The notes under the pieces were generated by a model. It saw nothing but the letters and a program-made list of their open reading frames with translations. It was not told the DNA's origin and searched no databases. A program made the translations under genes and the position numbers. 64,000 bases of DNA from Haloferula rosea (GTDB lineage: Bacteria > Verrucomicrobiota > Verrucomicrobiia > Verrucomicrobiales > Akkermansiaceae): NCBI RefSeq assembly GCF_016595525.1, contig NZ_JAENII010000007.1, forward strand, positions 62,001 to 126,000, given 5' to 3'. Below are positions 19,506 to 28,791 of this stretch, piece by piece; position 1 is the stretch's first letter; each line of letters begins with the position of its first letter.

Positions 19506-20783
19506 ATGGAAATTCTCATTCCTCTTCTGATCATTCTCGCCAAGATCGTGGGGCTCACCTTCATGGTGGTCCTTCCCTTGGTGCCGGTCTGCGTCTACTT
19601 TGAACGACGCTTCTCCGCGGTCATCCAGGACCGGGTGGGCCCGAACCGGGTCGGAATCCCCCTGACGCTGTTCGGCGGCAAGAAGGACATCCCCCTCTTC
19701 GGCATTGTCCAGCCCGTCGCCGATGCCGTGAAACTCCTGCTCAAGGAGGACTTCACACCCACCAACGTCCGCACCGCCTTCTACTGGCTGGCACCGGCAC
19801 TCACCATCGTTCCTTCTCTGGTGACGGTCTGTGTGATCCCCTTCGGATCGCCACTCACGGTGAATGGTGAGGAAATCAAGTTGGTCATCGCCGATCTGGA
19901 CGTCGGCCCACTGTTCATCTTCGCGGTTTCATCACTGACCGTTTACGGCATCACCCTCGCCGGCTGGTCCTCGAATTCCAAGTATCCGTTCATCGGCGGC
20001 GTCCGCTCGACCGCCCAGATGATCTCCTACGAGATCTGCCTCGGGCTCTCGATCATTCCGGTGCTGATGTGGTATGGCGACCTGAACCTGTCGAACATCG
20101 TCGAGCACCAATCCAAGAACGGTTGGTTGCTCCTGCCCTTCTGGGGCGAGTCGGCCCCATGGAATAACGGAGGCGACTACACAGCCTGGTTGTTCTGGTT
20201 CCCGGCGGTCATCGCCTTCCTCATCTTCACCATCTCCATTTTTGCGGAGACCAACCGTATGCCGTTCGACCTTCCCGAATGTGAGACGGAATTGGTCGGT
20301 GGTTACCACACCGAGTATTCCTCGATGAAATTTGCCATGTTCTTCATGGGTGAATACGCCGCCATGGTGATTGGCTCGGCATTGATCGTGACCCTGTTCC
20401 TCGGAGGCTGGTCACTGGGCCCGTCATTCGATCAATGGTCCGCCGGACTCGAGATCGGATCCGTGGGAATCGGCGGTCTGCTCGGCCTCGCGGTCTTCAT
20501 GGCGAAACTCATCGTCTTCATCCTGTTCTTCATCCTCGTTCGCTGGACGGTCCCCCGTTTCCGCTACGACCAACTCATGCGCCTCGGATGGATCATCTTT
20601 TTCGAAGTGGCACTCATCAATGTCTTCCTTGGAGCACTTGTGATCGCCGCACCTCACCTCGGTATCGTGATCACGCTCGTCGGCGCCGTTCTTCTGGCCG
20701 CCGTCTCCTCCGCCCTGATCTGGGTCCTCAAGGTCTCCGATAAAAGGGAGGACCCCAACACCGGTCTTCTGGCCTCAAACTAA
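19506..20783 (+). CDS. nuoH: NADH-quinone oxidoreductase subunit H
   Basis: Membrane subunit at the junction of the two arms of complex I, forming part of the quinone-binding chamber. It has 425 residues, longer than the usual 325-350, with hydrophobic segments throughout. The family signature is visible as IQDRVGPNRVG near residue 40, and the conserved FAETNRMPFDLPE(C)E loop near residue 250 carries the acidic residues lining the quinone channel. It starts 18 bases after nuoG. Confidence 0.96.
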   Translation: MEILIPLLIILAKIVGLTFMVVLPLVPVCVYFERRFSAVIQDRVGPNRVGIPLTLFGGKKDIPLFGIVQPVADAVKLLLKEDFTPTNVRTAFYWLAPALTIVPSLVTVCVIPFGSPLTVNGEEIKLVIADLDVGPLFIFAVSSLTVYGITLAGWSSNSKYPFIGGVRSTAQMISYEICLGLSIIPVLMWYGDLNLSNIVEHQSKNGWLLLPFWGESAPWNNGGDYTAWLFWFPAVIAFLIFTISIFAETNRMPFDLPECETELVGGYHTEYSSMKFAMFFMGEYAAMVIGSALIVTLFLGGWSLGPSFDQWSAGLEIGSVGIGGLLGLAVFMAKLIVFILFFILVRWTVPRFRYDQLMRLGWIIFFEVALINVFLGALVIAAPHLGIVITLVGAVLLAAVSSALIWVLKVSDKREDPNTGLLASN

Positions 20784-20791
20784 CTGAATTC

Positions 20792-21358
20792 ATGGCAGTC
20801 GTTAAAGTCAAACGCCCGGACCTCAATGCAGGCGAAAAGCTCTTCCTCGGAGCGATCGTCAAAGGGTTCTTCATCACGATGAGGCACGCTTTTGATTCGC
20901 TCCGCGGGAAAACCCGTGGCGCGGACGAAATGGCGTCATCGGGCCTGGGTGCCACCATGCAGTATCCCGAGCAACGCTGGGACGAGCACATGCCCGAATA
21001 CTACCGTGGAGCCCCCGCGCTCGTGACCGACGAGCAGGACCGGGAACGCTGTGTCTCCTGCCAGCTCTGCGAATTCATCTGCCCTCCGAAGGCCATCAAG
21101 ATCGTTCCGGGTGAAATCCCGTCGGACGATGCCTGGGCCAAGGTCGAGAAGAGACCTCAGGAGTTCGACATCGACATGACCCGCTGCATCTACTGCGGCA
21201 TGTGCGAGGAAGTCTGCCCTGAGCAGGCGATCTACCTGAGAAAGGACTATCTGATCAGCGGCCTGAACCGCAAGGAGATGGTCCACGACAAGAAGAAGCT
21301 CTACGAGATCGGCGGAAAACGCGTCGGGCTCGTGAACAAGTGGAATGAATTGAAGTGA
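20792..21358 (+). CDS. nuoI: NADH-quinone oxidoreductase subunit I
   Basis: Ferredoxin-like subunit that passes electrons towards quinone in complex I. It has 188 residues with two 4Fe-4S motifs, CVSCQLCEFICPPKAI and CIYCGMCEEVCPEQAI, both with all four cysteines. The N-terminal part is a short amphipathic region that docks on the membrane arm. It follows nuoH by 8 bases. Confidence 0.96.
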   Translation: MAVVKVKRPDLNAGEKLFLGAIVKGFFITMRHAFDSLRGKTRGADEMASSGLGATMQYPEQRWDEHMPEYYRGAPALVTDEQDRERCVSCQLCEFICPPKAIKIVPGEIPSDDAWAKVEKRPQEFDIDMTRCIYCGMCEEVCPEQAIYLRKDYLISGLNRKEMVHDKKKLYEIGGKRVGLVNKWNELK

Positions 21359-21404
21359 TCCACTCAGGCAGCAGCCGCTCCAACACCCATCTTCCACACA
21401 TCCC

Positions 21405-21962
21405 ATGCCTCTAACACTCTTCTGGTTCTTTGCGATCGTGATGCTCGTCGGCGGACTCGCCGTGGTATCCCTGCGCAATCCCGTGGCTGCCGCTCTGGCC
21501 ATGGTGTCGTCCTTCGTCGGCCTCGCCGGTCTGTTCATCGGCCTGAACGCCTACTTTGTCGGGGTCATGCAGATCCTCGTCTACGCCGGGGCCATCATGG
21601 TCCTGTTTCTTTTCATCATCATGCTTCTCGATCTGAAGACCGAAGAGAAGCAGGCTCCCAAAGTGGTCCCGCTCGTCGGTGGTCTCGGCATCGTCCTTGC
21701 TTTCACCATCCAGCTCTTCGGCATCCTCGGCAAGGTACCCAACAAGGAGTCGACTCCAATCGACTACCAGGCGGCCTCCGAACACTACGCCCCCATCAGC
21801 AAGTCGGTGTCCGAACGTCTGGCTGACGGCCAATTGCCCGACGTCAACCTCGTCGGCGACGTGATCTTCAAAGGCTACAATCTCCCGCTCCAGATCGTCG
21901 GAGTCCTCCTTCTGGTCGCCACGGTGGGGGTCGTTGTCCTCTCGAAACGCCAGACCATCTGA
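21405..21962 (+). CDS. nuoJ: NADH-quinone oxidoreductase subunit J
   Basis: Membrane subunit of complex I, 185 residues with five predicted helices. The family-typical stretch LVYAGAIMVLFLFIIMLL lies in the third helix, where the pi-bulge involved in coupling sits in known structures. An extended hydrophilic loop (about 120-155) precedes the last helix. nuoK starts six bases after its stop. Confidence 0.94.
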   Translation: MPLTLFWFFAIVMLVGGLAVVSLRNPVAAALAMVSSFVGLAGLFIGLNAYFVGVMQILVYAGAIMVLFLFIIMLLDLKTEEKQAPKVVPLVGGLGIVLAFTIQLFGILGKVPNKESTPIDYQAASEHYAPISKSVSERLADGQLPDVNLVGDVIFKGYNLPLQIVGVLLLVATVGVVVLSKRQTI

Positions 21963-21968
21963 ACGACC

Positions 21969-22286
21969 ATGGCATCCCTTCATTCCTACCTTCTCGTTTC
22001 CGGTCTTCTGTTCGCGATCGGTTTTGCCGGTGTGGTCCTCCGCCGGAACATCATCGTCGTCTTCATGTGTCTCGAGCTCATGCTCAGCGCCGCCAACCTG
22101 ACGCTGGTTGCCTTCTCCCGTTTCAACGGCAAGAACGGACTGCCCGACTACGACGGCCAGATGCTTGTCTTCTTCGTCATCACCGTTGCAGCGGCCGAGG
22201 TCGCCGTCGGCCTCGCCATCATTGTCGCTCTCTATCGGGCTCGTCAGACGATCCACACCGACGAACTAACCAGCATGAAGGGCTAG
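21969..22286 (+). CDS. nuoK: NADH-quinone oxidoreductase subunit K
   Basis: Small membrane subunit of complex I (105 residues, three helices), homologous to MrpC. The membrane glutamates important for proton coupling are present: [11 protein letters not shown] in helix 2 and [12 protein letters not shown] in helix 3. It sits between nuoJ and nuoL as usual. Confidence 0.96.
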   Translation: MASLHSYLLVSGLLFAIGFAGVVLRRNIIVVFMCLELMLSAANLTLVAFSRFNGKNGLPDYDGQMLVFFVITVAAAEVAVGLAIIVALYRARQTIHTDELTSMKG

Positions 22287-22340
22287 GCGCCCCGCTGACT
22301 GACGATCCACCACTTTCAGAAGCACACTACTCAAGTCTCC

Positions 22341-24158
22341 ATGGCCTGGCTCCTACTTCTCCTGCCGCTGCTCTCCGCCGCAGCAAACCATCTTTTCCTC
22401 AAGCGGAATGCCTTCCTGGCATCCATGCTATCCGTCGGATCGGTCGTCGCGACCTTCGTGATCTCGCTGCTCCTGTTGGGGGCGACCGACAGTTACGCTT
22501 TCACCTGGGCTTCCCTTCCCGAGCCCGTCGGGAACCTCTCGATCTCGCTGAAGCTCGACCAACTAGCCACCGGGATGATGATCGTGGTCACCGGCATCGG
22601 CATGCTGGTCCATATCTTCTCCCTCGCCTACATGGCGGATGACTCCGCGAAAGCGCGGTACTTCACCTGCCTGTCGCTCTTCATGTTCTCCATGACCGGC
22701 ATCGTGCTGGCCGGGAACTTCATCATGACCTTCATGTTCTGGGAGCTCGTCGGCCTCAGTTCCTACCTCCTGATTGGTCACTGGTACGAGAAGAATTCCG
22801 CGGCGGACGCCGCCAAGAAGGCCTTCCTCGTGAACCGGATTGGTGACTTCGGATTCATGGTCGGCATCCTGCTCCTGTTCGGGATCACCGGAACCTTCAT
22901 CTTCGACGAAATGGGAGCCAAGCTCGCCGCCTTCGAAAGCGCCTACCCCGGATGCTATCCATGCCTGCTCGGCACGGCGATCCTTTGCGTATTCTGCGGT
23001 GCGGTTGGCAAGTCGGCCCAGCTTCCCCTCCACGTCTGGTTGCCCGACGCGATGGAAGGCCCCACCCCGGTCTCCGCGCTGATCCACGCCGCGACGATGG
23101 TCGCCGCCGGCGTCTACATGCTCTACCGCGTGCATCTCTCGCTCGGCGTGGAGGTCTTCACCGAAACGATGGCGGGAGAAGTCATCGCCTGGGTGGGTGG
23201 TCTCACCGCGCTGGCCGCCGCTTTGATGGCGACCCAGCAGGACGACATCAAACGGATCCTCGCCTACTCCACCCTCTCGCAGCTCGGTTACATGGTGATG
23301 GCCACCGGCCTCGGTGGTGGCGATGCCGGCATGTTCCATCTCTTCACCCACGCATGGTTCAAGGCCCTCCTCTTCCTCGGTTCGGGCGCCGTGATCTACG
23401 CCTGCCACCACCAACAAAACATCTGGAAGATGGGTGGTTTGCTCAAGAAGATGCCCATCACCGGCATCACCTTCTTCCTCGGTTTCCTGGCACTCATCGC
23501 CGTGCCATTCACCTCGGGCTTTTTCTCCAAGGAGGCGATTCTCCACGCCGCCGAAGGAAATCCGCCACTGTTCTGGATTGCCGTCGCCGTGGCCGTGCTG
23601 ACGCCATTCTACATGACCCGCCTGTTTGTGGTCACCTTCCTCGGATCTCCGAGCTCGGATGATGCGGATCACGCGAAGGAAGTCAGCCCGTTGATGTTTG
23701 TTCCGCTCGTCCTTCTCGCGGTGCTTGCCGTGATTGCCGGCTACAAGGGAATCAACACCCTCGCACCGGCCCTCCCCGCTCACGCCGGAGAGTTTCACGT
23801 GAATCCACTTTTCTGGATTTCCCTCGGAGCGCTGCTGGCAGGCTCCATCCCCGCCTTCATCATCTACAGCGGCCGCACCAAGGATCCGCTCTCCATCCCC
23901 TTGTTCCGCGAACGTTTCTACCTCGATGCGATCTACGACAAGGTATTCGTGCGTGGCATTCAGGATGGCGGAGCAGCGCTCATCCACTTTTTTGATGAAT
24001 TCCTGATCAACGGCGTGTTGGTCGGCGGTTCGACGCGCTTGGTCCAGTCGGTTGGCGGGCTCTTCCGCCGCGCGCAGAATGGCAACCTCCAGGCCTACGC
24101 CTTTGCCTTTGGCTTGGGCGTTATCGCCGTCATCTACTTCACCGTGTTCTGGAAATAG
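22341..24158 (+). CDS. nuoL: NADH-quinone oxidoreductase subunit L
   Basis: Distal antiporter-like subunit of the complex I membrane arm, proton-pumping. It has 605 residues. Conserved features include FWELVGLSSYLLIGHWY (with the key Glu), LPLHVWLPDAMEGPTPVSALIHAATMV and the lysine in the WFKALLF segment (HLFTHAWFKALLFLGSGAV). The C-terminal lateral helix and final anchor follow the residue-480 region. Confidence 0.97.
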   Translation: MAWLLLLLPLLSAAANHLFLKRNAFLASMLSVGSVVATFVISLLLLGATDSYAFTWASLPEPVGNLSISLKLDQLATGMMIVVTGIGMLVHIFSLAYMADDSAKARYFTCLSLFMFSMTGIVLAGNFIMTFMFWELVGLSSYLLIGHWYEKNSAADAAKKAFLVNRIGDFGFMVGILLLFGITGTFIFDEMGAKLAAFESAYPGCYPCLLGTAILCVFCGAVGKSAQLPLHVWLPDAMEGPTPVSALIHAATMVAAGVYMLYRVHLSLGVEVFTETMAGEVIAWVGGLTALAAALMATQQDDIKRILAYSTLSQLGYMVMATGLGGGDAGMFHLFTHAWFKALLFLGSGAVIYACHHQQNIWKMGGLLKKMPITGITFFLGFLALIAVPFTSGFFSKEAILHAAEGNPPLFWIAVAVAVLTPFYMTRLFVVTFLGSPSSDDADHAKEVSPLMFVPLVLLAVLAVIAGYKGINTLAPALPAHAGEFHVNPLFWISLGALLAGSIPAFIIYSGRTKDPLSIPLFRERFYLDAIYDKVFVRGIQDGGAALIHFFDEFLINGVLVGGSTRLVQSVGGLFRRAQNGNLQAYAFAFGLGVIAVIYFTVFWK

Positions 24159-24191
24159 TCGCCAGCAGCCAACCTTTCCAATCTTCCCGAA

Positions 24192-25637
24192 ATGCTCCTC
24201 GCACTTCTACTCATCCCGCTACTTGCCTTCGCTGCCATCCTGAGCGGCTCCAAGGCACGGACTGCAGCCACCATCGCAGCTGGACTCAACCTTGTTCTCG
24301 GACTTGCCGCGGCGCTCTCGTTTGCTTTATCCGACAGCTCCCGTCTGTGGAACTTCTCCGTTGACGTCCTGCAACGACCCCACATCCAGCTGTCTCTGGA
24401 ACTGTTCGATGGCATGAGCGTGATCATGCTTCTGCTTTCAGTGATCGTCACCTTCGCCGCGGTCTTCTCCGGCAAGGCTCCCGACGGTCGTGAGAAACTT
24501 TACTACGGATCCTCCCTGCTGATTTCGGCCGGGGCCATCGGCGCGTTTCTCTCCACGGACCTGTTCTTCTTCTACGCATTCCATGAGCTCGCCCTCATTC
24601 CTACCTTCCTCATGATCGGCATGCTCGGTCGTGGAGATCGGAAGGCGATTGCATGGAAAATCACCATCTACCTTGGCTTCGGCTCACTGGTCCTGCTGGC
24701 TGGATTGGTGTGGCTCGCGAGTGCCTTCGGAACCTTTTCCATCCCCGCGATGCTTGAGCAGGGCCCACTCGCTGATGCTTCTGCGCAGAAGAGCATCGCC
24801 GCGTTCCTCATCCTGGGTTTCGGCATTCTGGTTTCCTTGTTCCCCTTCCATTCGTGGGCAGCTCCCGCCTACGCGAGCGCACCCGCACCGACCGCCATGC
24901 TCCATGCCGGCGTACTGAAGAAGTTCGGTCTCTACGGTCTCCTCCGACTCGCAGTGCCTCTTCTTCCTGATGGCCTCTCCGCGTGGTTGGTTCCTCTTTG
25001 CGTCCTGCTCCTCGGCAATATCGTCTGGGTCGGATTGGTCACCATCAGCCAGAAACGCCTCGACGGCATGCTCGGCAACTCCTCGGTGATGCACATGGGC
25101 TACATCTTCCTCGGAATTGCGGCCCTCGCCGCGCCCGGCCTCAATGAAATCGCTCTCCCTGCGGCCGTTCTCCTGATGTTTGCGCACGGCATCTCGATCG
25201 CCATGCTCTTCGGCCTCGCCGACCGCATCGAGCGTGTGACTGGAACCCTGGATCTCCAGAAACTCGGAGGTCTTGCCAAGTCAGCCCCCGCACTGGCCTT
25301 CCTCTTCGGCCTCGTAGGCATGGCCAGCATCGGTCTTCCGGGACTGGCCAACTTCGCGGGCGAAGTGATGATCTTCATCGCCTCCTTCGTGAACTATGAT
25401 CCGGCCGCCGGCCTCGGACCGGTGCAGATCACCTGCATCATCGCCATCAGCGGCGTGGTCATCAGTGCCGTCTACATGCTCCGCGCCTATCGCAGCATCT
25501 TCCAGGGTCCCGCCGTTGATTGCACCCGCAAGGCTGCAGACCTAACGCTTTCGGATCGCATTCCCGCTGTGCTGCTGGCCGTCACACTCCTCGCGGTCGG
25601 GATCTTCCCGAACCTCCTGCTTTCCCTGCTGAAGTAG
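24192..25637 (+). CDS. nuoM: NADH-quinone oxidoreductase subunit M
   Basis: Antiporter-like, proton-pumping subunit of complex I, 481 residues. The conserved Glu is in FFYAFHELALIPTFLMIG. PFHSWAAPAYASAPAPTAML is the equivalent of the family's LPDAHTEAPT loop but lacks the usual LPDAH residues. That makes this subunit somewhat divergent from E. coli NuoM, though order and topology leave little doubt. Confidence 0.93.
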   Translation: MLLALLLIPLLAFAAILSGSKARTAATIAAGLNLVLGLAAALSFALSDSSRLWNFSVDVLQRPHIQLSLELFDGMSVIMLLLSVIVTFAAVFSGKAPDGREKLYYGSSLLISAGAIGAFLSTDLFFFYAFHELALIPTFLMIGMLGRGDRKAIAWKITIYLGFGSLVLLAGLVWLASAFGTFSIPAMLEQGPLADASAQKSIAAFLILGFGILVSLFPFHSWAAPAYASAPAPTAMLHAGVLKKFGLYGLLRLAVPLLPDGLSAWLVPLCVLLLGNIVWVGLVTISQKRLDGMLGNSSVMHMGYIFLGIAALAAPGLNEIALPAAVLLMFAHGISIAMLFGLADRIERVTGTLDLQKLGGLAKSAPALAFLFGLVGMASIGLPGLANFAGEVMIFIASFVNYDPAAGLGPVQITCIIAISGVVISAVYMLRAYRSIFQGPAVDCTRKAADLTLSDRIPAVLLAVTLLAVGIFPNLLLSLLK

Positions 25638-25672
25638 TTCCATACGCCTTCCACTTCGCACCATCCATTTCC

Positions 25673-27142
25673 ATGCCTGCCTACTACCTTGAAGCTCTGA
25701 CCGTCGTTCTCGGTCTCGCCTTGCTGATGTTCGAGGCCTTCGGCCCAGCCCACAACAAGCGCCCGATCGGCATGTTCGCGGTGTTCGGACTGTGCCTGAT
25801 CCTGACCTTCAACTTCTTCGCCGTCGGACCGAAGGAAGGTTCGGCCATGGCCGACTGGCCCCTGTGGAATTTCTATCAGTTCGACTCGCTCGCCCGCTTC
25901 TACAAGGGGTTCGCCCTGGTCTGCACCATCCTGGTCCTGCTCATGGCCATGGATTTCCGGTCCATCCTTTCCCGCTTCACCGAGAATCCCGAGTCGGAGG
26001 ACGGAACCGGCGAGTTCTTCGCCCTCCCGGTCTTCGCATGCGCGGGCATGATGTGGATGGCATCCGCCAAGGACCTCATCGGCGCCTTCGTCGCCCTCGA
26101 ACTGGTCACCATCACCTTCTACGTCCTGGTCGGCTACATGCGGCGCAACGTCGGCTCCCTCGAAGCCGGCGTGAAGTATCTCATCCTCGGAGCCCTCAGC
26201 ACCGGGTTCCTCGTCTACGGCATCGCCTGGATCTACGGTGCGACCGGCACCATGAACCTCGATCAGATCGGCGAAATGATGCCGACGCTCGAGAACCCCA
26301 ACGCACTGCTCTTCGGCATCGCCCTTGTCCTCGTCGCTCTCGGTTTCAAGGTAGGCGCAGTCCCCATGCAGATGTGGATCCCCGATGTCTATCAGGGCGC
26401 ACCCACTCCAACGACCGCCTTCCTCTCGGTCGGTTCGAAGGCAGCCGGTTTCATCCTCACCATCCGGGTGCTTCAGCCGATGTTCGTGGAAGGTTCGCCG
26501 GTAGCGACTTCGGTCACCGTGATTCTTGGGATCATGGCCGCGGCCTCGCTCCTTGTTGGTAATCTCGCTGCTCTCGCGCAGAGCAACTTCAAACGCCTGC
26601 TCGCCTACTCTTCCATCGCACACGCTGGATTCATCATCCTCGCGCTGGCGGCATGGAAATCGGATACGTCCGACGAACTGGGTTCCATTGGAGCCGTCAG
26701 CTTCTACCTCGCCACCTACCTGCTGATGACGCTTGCGTCGTTCTTCGTCCTCGCCCAGGTCCGCATCCAGACCGACTCGGAAGAGATCGACAGTTTCAAT
26801 GGACTGGGGCGCCGCAATCCAACCCTGGCCCTTCTCATGACCGTCATCATGGCGGCCATGGCAGGGGTGCCGCTGACCGCAGGCTTCTGGGGCAAATTCT
26901 TTGTCTTCTCCCTCGCCGTCGAGGCCGGTCTCTGGTGGGCCGTCGGCATCGCCTTCATCGGTGCTGCCGCCGGATTCTACTACTACTTCAAGCTCATCCG
27001 TTCGATGTGGTGGAACGAACCGGACCGCGACACCGCCAGCGTCGTACTCCCTCAGATCTCACGTATCAGCGTGATGACCTTGACCGCGCTCGTCGTGGTG
27101 CTCGGATTCTGGCCCCAGCCGATCCTTTGGCTTTTGGGCTGA
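25673..27142 (+). CDS. nuoN: NADH-quinone oxidoreductase subunit N
   Basis: Third antiporter-like subunit of complex I and last gene of the operon; 489 residues from the ATG at 25673. The open frame runs back to 25520 inside nuoM, but the ATG at 25673 gives the normal N-terminal helix. It shows FVALELVTITFYVLVGY with the conserved Glu, the KVGAVPMQMWIPDVYQGAPTPTTAFLSVGSKAAG signature region, and RLLAYSSIAHAGF. Confidence 0.96.
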   Translation: MPAYYLEALTVVLGLALLMFEAFGPAHNKRPIGMFAVFGLCLILTFNFFAVGPKEGSAMADWPLWNFYQFDSLARFYKGFALVCTILVLLMAMDFRSILSRFTENPESEDGTGEFFALPVFACAGMMWMASAKDLIGAFVALELVTITFYVLVGYMRRNVGSLEAGVKYLILGALSTGFLVYGIAWIYGATGTMNLDQIGEMMPTLENPNALLFGIALVLVALGFKVGAVPMQMWIPDVYQGAPTPTTAFLSVGSKAAGFILTIRVLQPMFVEGSPVATSVTVILGIMAAASLLVGNLAALAQSNFKRLLAYSSIAHAGFIILALAAWKSDTSDELGSIGAVSFYLATYLLMTLASFFVLAQVRIQTDSEEIDSFNGLGRRNPTLALLMTVIMAAMAGVPLTAGFWGKFFVFSLAVEAGLWWAVGIAFIGAAAGFYYYFKLIRSMWWNEPDRDTASVVLPQISRISVMTLTALVVVLGFWPQPILWLLG

Positions 27143-27164
27143 AGGTGACACACCCGGCTGCAGC

Positions 27165-27632
27165 ATGGCTGTGGATGAAAATCCCTACGCCGCGCCGTCG
27201 GTCGAGCCCAGCAACCCGGCCTTCCTTCCCCAGCGACGGTCCTTCCCTGACCTGCGAACCAAGGAACTGAAGAAGCTGAGGAACGACTCCCATTCACTCC
27301 GTGCCATGGCGGTCCTTCTGATCTTGGGAGCCATCGCTGCTGGGCTCTTTCTCCTCCCGGCTCCCTCGATCCGCCTCTGGATCGGCGTGACCTTATTGAT
27401 GATACTGAATCTCGGCACAGCCTGGGCGCTTCTCAGTCGCCCGGCATGGGGTCGTCACCTTGGATTCCCCACGGCAGTCCTCATGCTCTTCTTCATTCCC
27501 GTGGGAACGATCTTCGCGCCGATCTGCATGATCGCGCTTGCCCGCGGGGCCCGCCTATTCGGTCCCCAGCGCTTCCTTCACCACGAACTTGAAGCTGAGT
27601 GGAAATACCGACACAAACTCGGAATCCACTGA
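27165..27632 (+). CDS. Small membrane protein with NPYAAP N-terminus
   Basis: Protein of 155 residues, function unknown. It opens with DENPYAAPSVEP, a motif often found at the N-terminus of membrane proteins in Planctomycetes and Verrucomicrobia. About three transmembrane helices follow (roughly 48-65, 70-88 and 95-125) and a charged C-terminus. It starts 22 bases after nuoN and may be cotranscribed, but nothing suggests a complex I role. It converges on trpD with 7 bases between the stops. Confidence 0.72.
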   Translation: MAVDENPYAAPSVEPSNPAFLPQRRSFPDLRTKELKKLRNDSHSLRAMAVLLILGAIAAGLFLLPAPSIRLWIGVTLLMILNLGTAWALLSRPAWGRHLGFPTAVLMLFFIPVGTIFAPICMIALARGARLFGPQRFLHHELEAEWKYRHKLGIH

Positions 27633-27639
27633 GCTTTGC

Positions 27640-28683
27640 TTACTTGGCCGCAGCTTGCAGCGCCCGGAGTCGATCCAGCGCACTACCATCATCGATCACC
27701 CGACGAGCAATCTCGATGCCGTGGCCGATGTCGTCCGACAAGCCCGCGCAGGCGATCGCTGCGCCCGCGTTGAGAAGCACCATGTCCCGCTTCGGACCGG
27801 AATCCTCAGCACCAAGAATCGACTCCAGGATCTGAGCATTCAGTTTCGCATCCCCGCCTTCGAGGTCGGAGACTTCTGCATGCCTAAGACCGAAGTCCCG
27901 AGGTCGGACCTCTTCATCCGCAATCTCTTCGAGACTCCCCGATTTGCAGATTCGGGTGGATCCCAACAGGCTGAGCTCATCGACGGACCGACCGTCTCCG
28001 GTAGTGCCATGAACGGCCCACGAGCTCTCTCGGCCCAGACGCTGAAGAATCTCGGCGAAGACTGGACACCACTCGCGCGAAAACACCCCGACGAGCTGGC
28101 ACTGCGGCTTGGCCGGATTGAGCAAGGGACCCACGAGATTGAAGATGGTTCTCACCCCCTTGGTTGCGAGTTGCTTGCGCACTTCCACCACCGCCTTGAA
28201 GGCCGGGTGGTAAGCTGGAGCGAAAAGAAAGCCGACGCCCGCCTCTTCCAGACACTTGCGGAACCCTTCGGCTGGAAGGTCGAGTCGGACGCCCAGCTCC
28301 TCGAGCACATCCGCACCGCCGCTCTTCGAGGTGATTCCTCGATTGCCGTGCTTGACGACCGTGGCTCCCGCAGCTGCCACGACGAACATCGAAGTCGTCG
28401 ACACATTGAAGAGATTCAGCTTGTCGCCTCCGGTCCCACAGACGTCGATGGTCGGACCCTCCCGATCCACAAGACCCGCGTGGGGGTCAACGGCATGTTC
28501 GAGAAATGCTTCGACGAACCCGGCGATCTCTGCAGCCGTTTCTCCCTTCTTCGAGAGCGCCTCGAGCAATCGGGCCTTCCGCGCCGAATCCCCACCACTC
28601 TCAAGCAGCAGCTCCGCAGCCACCCGAACTTCACGGTCATCCAAGTCGCGCCCTTCTTCGAGATGCTGAATCAATGCGTCCAT
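27640..28683 (-). CDS. trpD: Anthranilate phosphoribosyltransferase
   Basis: Second step of tryptophan synthesis: anthranilate plus PRPP gives phosphoribosylanthranilate. It has 347 residues from the ATG at 28683. The PRPP-binding motif CGTGGDKLNLFNVST, KHGNRGITSKSGGADVLE and NLVGPLLNPA are intact. No other trp genes are adjacent, so the pathway is dispersed here. A terminator separates it from the symporter upstream. Confidence 0.95.
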   Translation of the reverse strand: MDALIQHLEEGRDLDDREVRVAAELLLESGGDSARKARLLEALSKKGETAAEIAGFVEAFLEHAVDPHAGLVDREGPTIDVCGTGGDKLNLFNVSTTSMFVVAAAGATVVKHGNRGITSKSGGADVLEELGVRLDLPAEGFRKCLEEAGVGFLFAPAYHPAFKAVVEVRKQLATKGVRTIFNLVGPLLNPAKPQCQLVGVFSREWCPVFAEILQRLGRESSWAVHGTTGDGRSVDELSLLGSTRICKSGSLEEIADEEVRPRDFGLRHAEVSDLEGGDAKLNAQILESILGAEDSGPKRDMVLLNAGAAIACAGLSDDIGHGIEIARRVIDDGSALDRLRALQAAAK

Positions 28684-28736
28684 TGCCGGGATGCTACTCC
28701 ACTGCCCGATCAAGATGCCAGCCTCACCTGCAAAGA

Positions 28737-28765
28737 AATCCCGAAGACAAGACGTCTTCGGGATT
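28737..28765 (-). terminator. Terminator downstream of the symporter gene
   Basis: Perfect 12-bp stem AATCCCGAAGAC / GTCTTCGGGATT with a five-base loop, 27 bases after the symporter stop on the minus strand. The bases following it on that strand are T-rich (TTTCTTTG across the end), so it likely ends the symporter transcript before trpD. Confidence 0.75.
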
Positions 28766-28791
28766 GAATCGGCGGGAATCGGCTCCTCGGC

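Noticed and set aside
22563-23987. 474-residue open frame on the minus strand over nuoL
   Set aside because: Antisense shadow: rich in His, Glu and Gly with no family pattern, over conserved nuoL.
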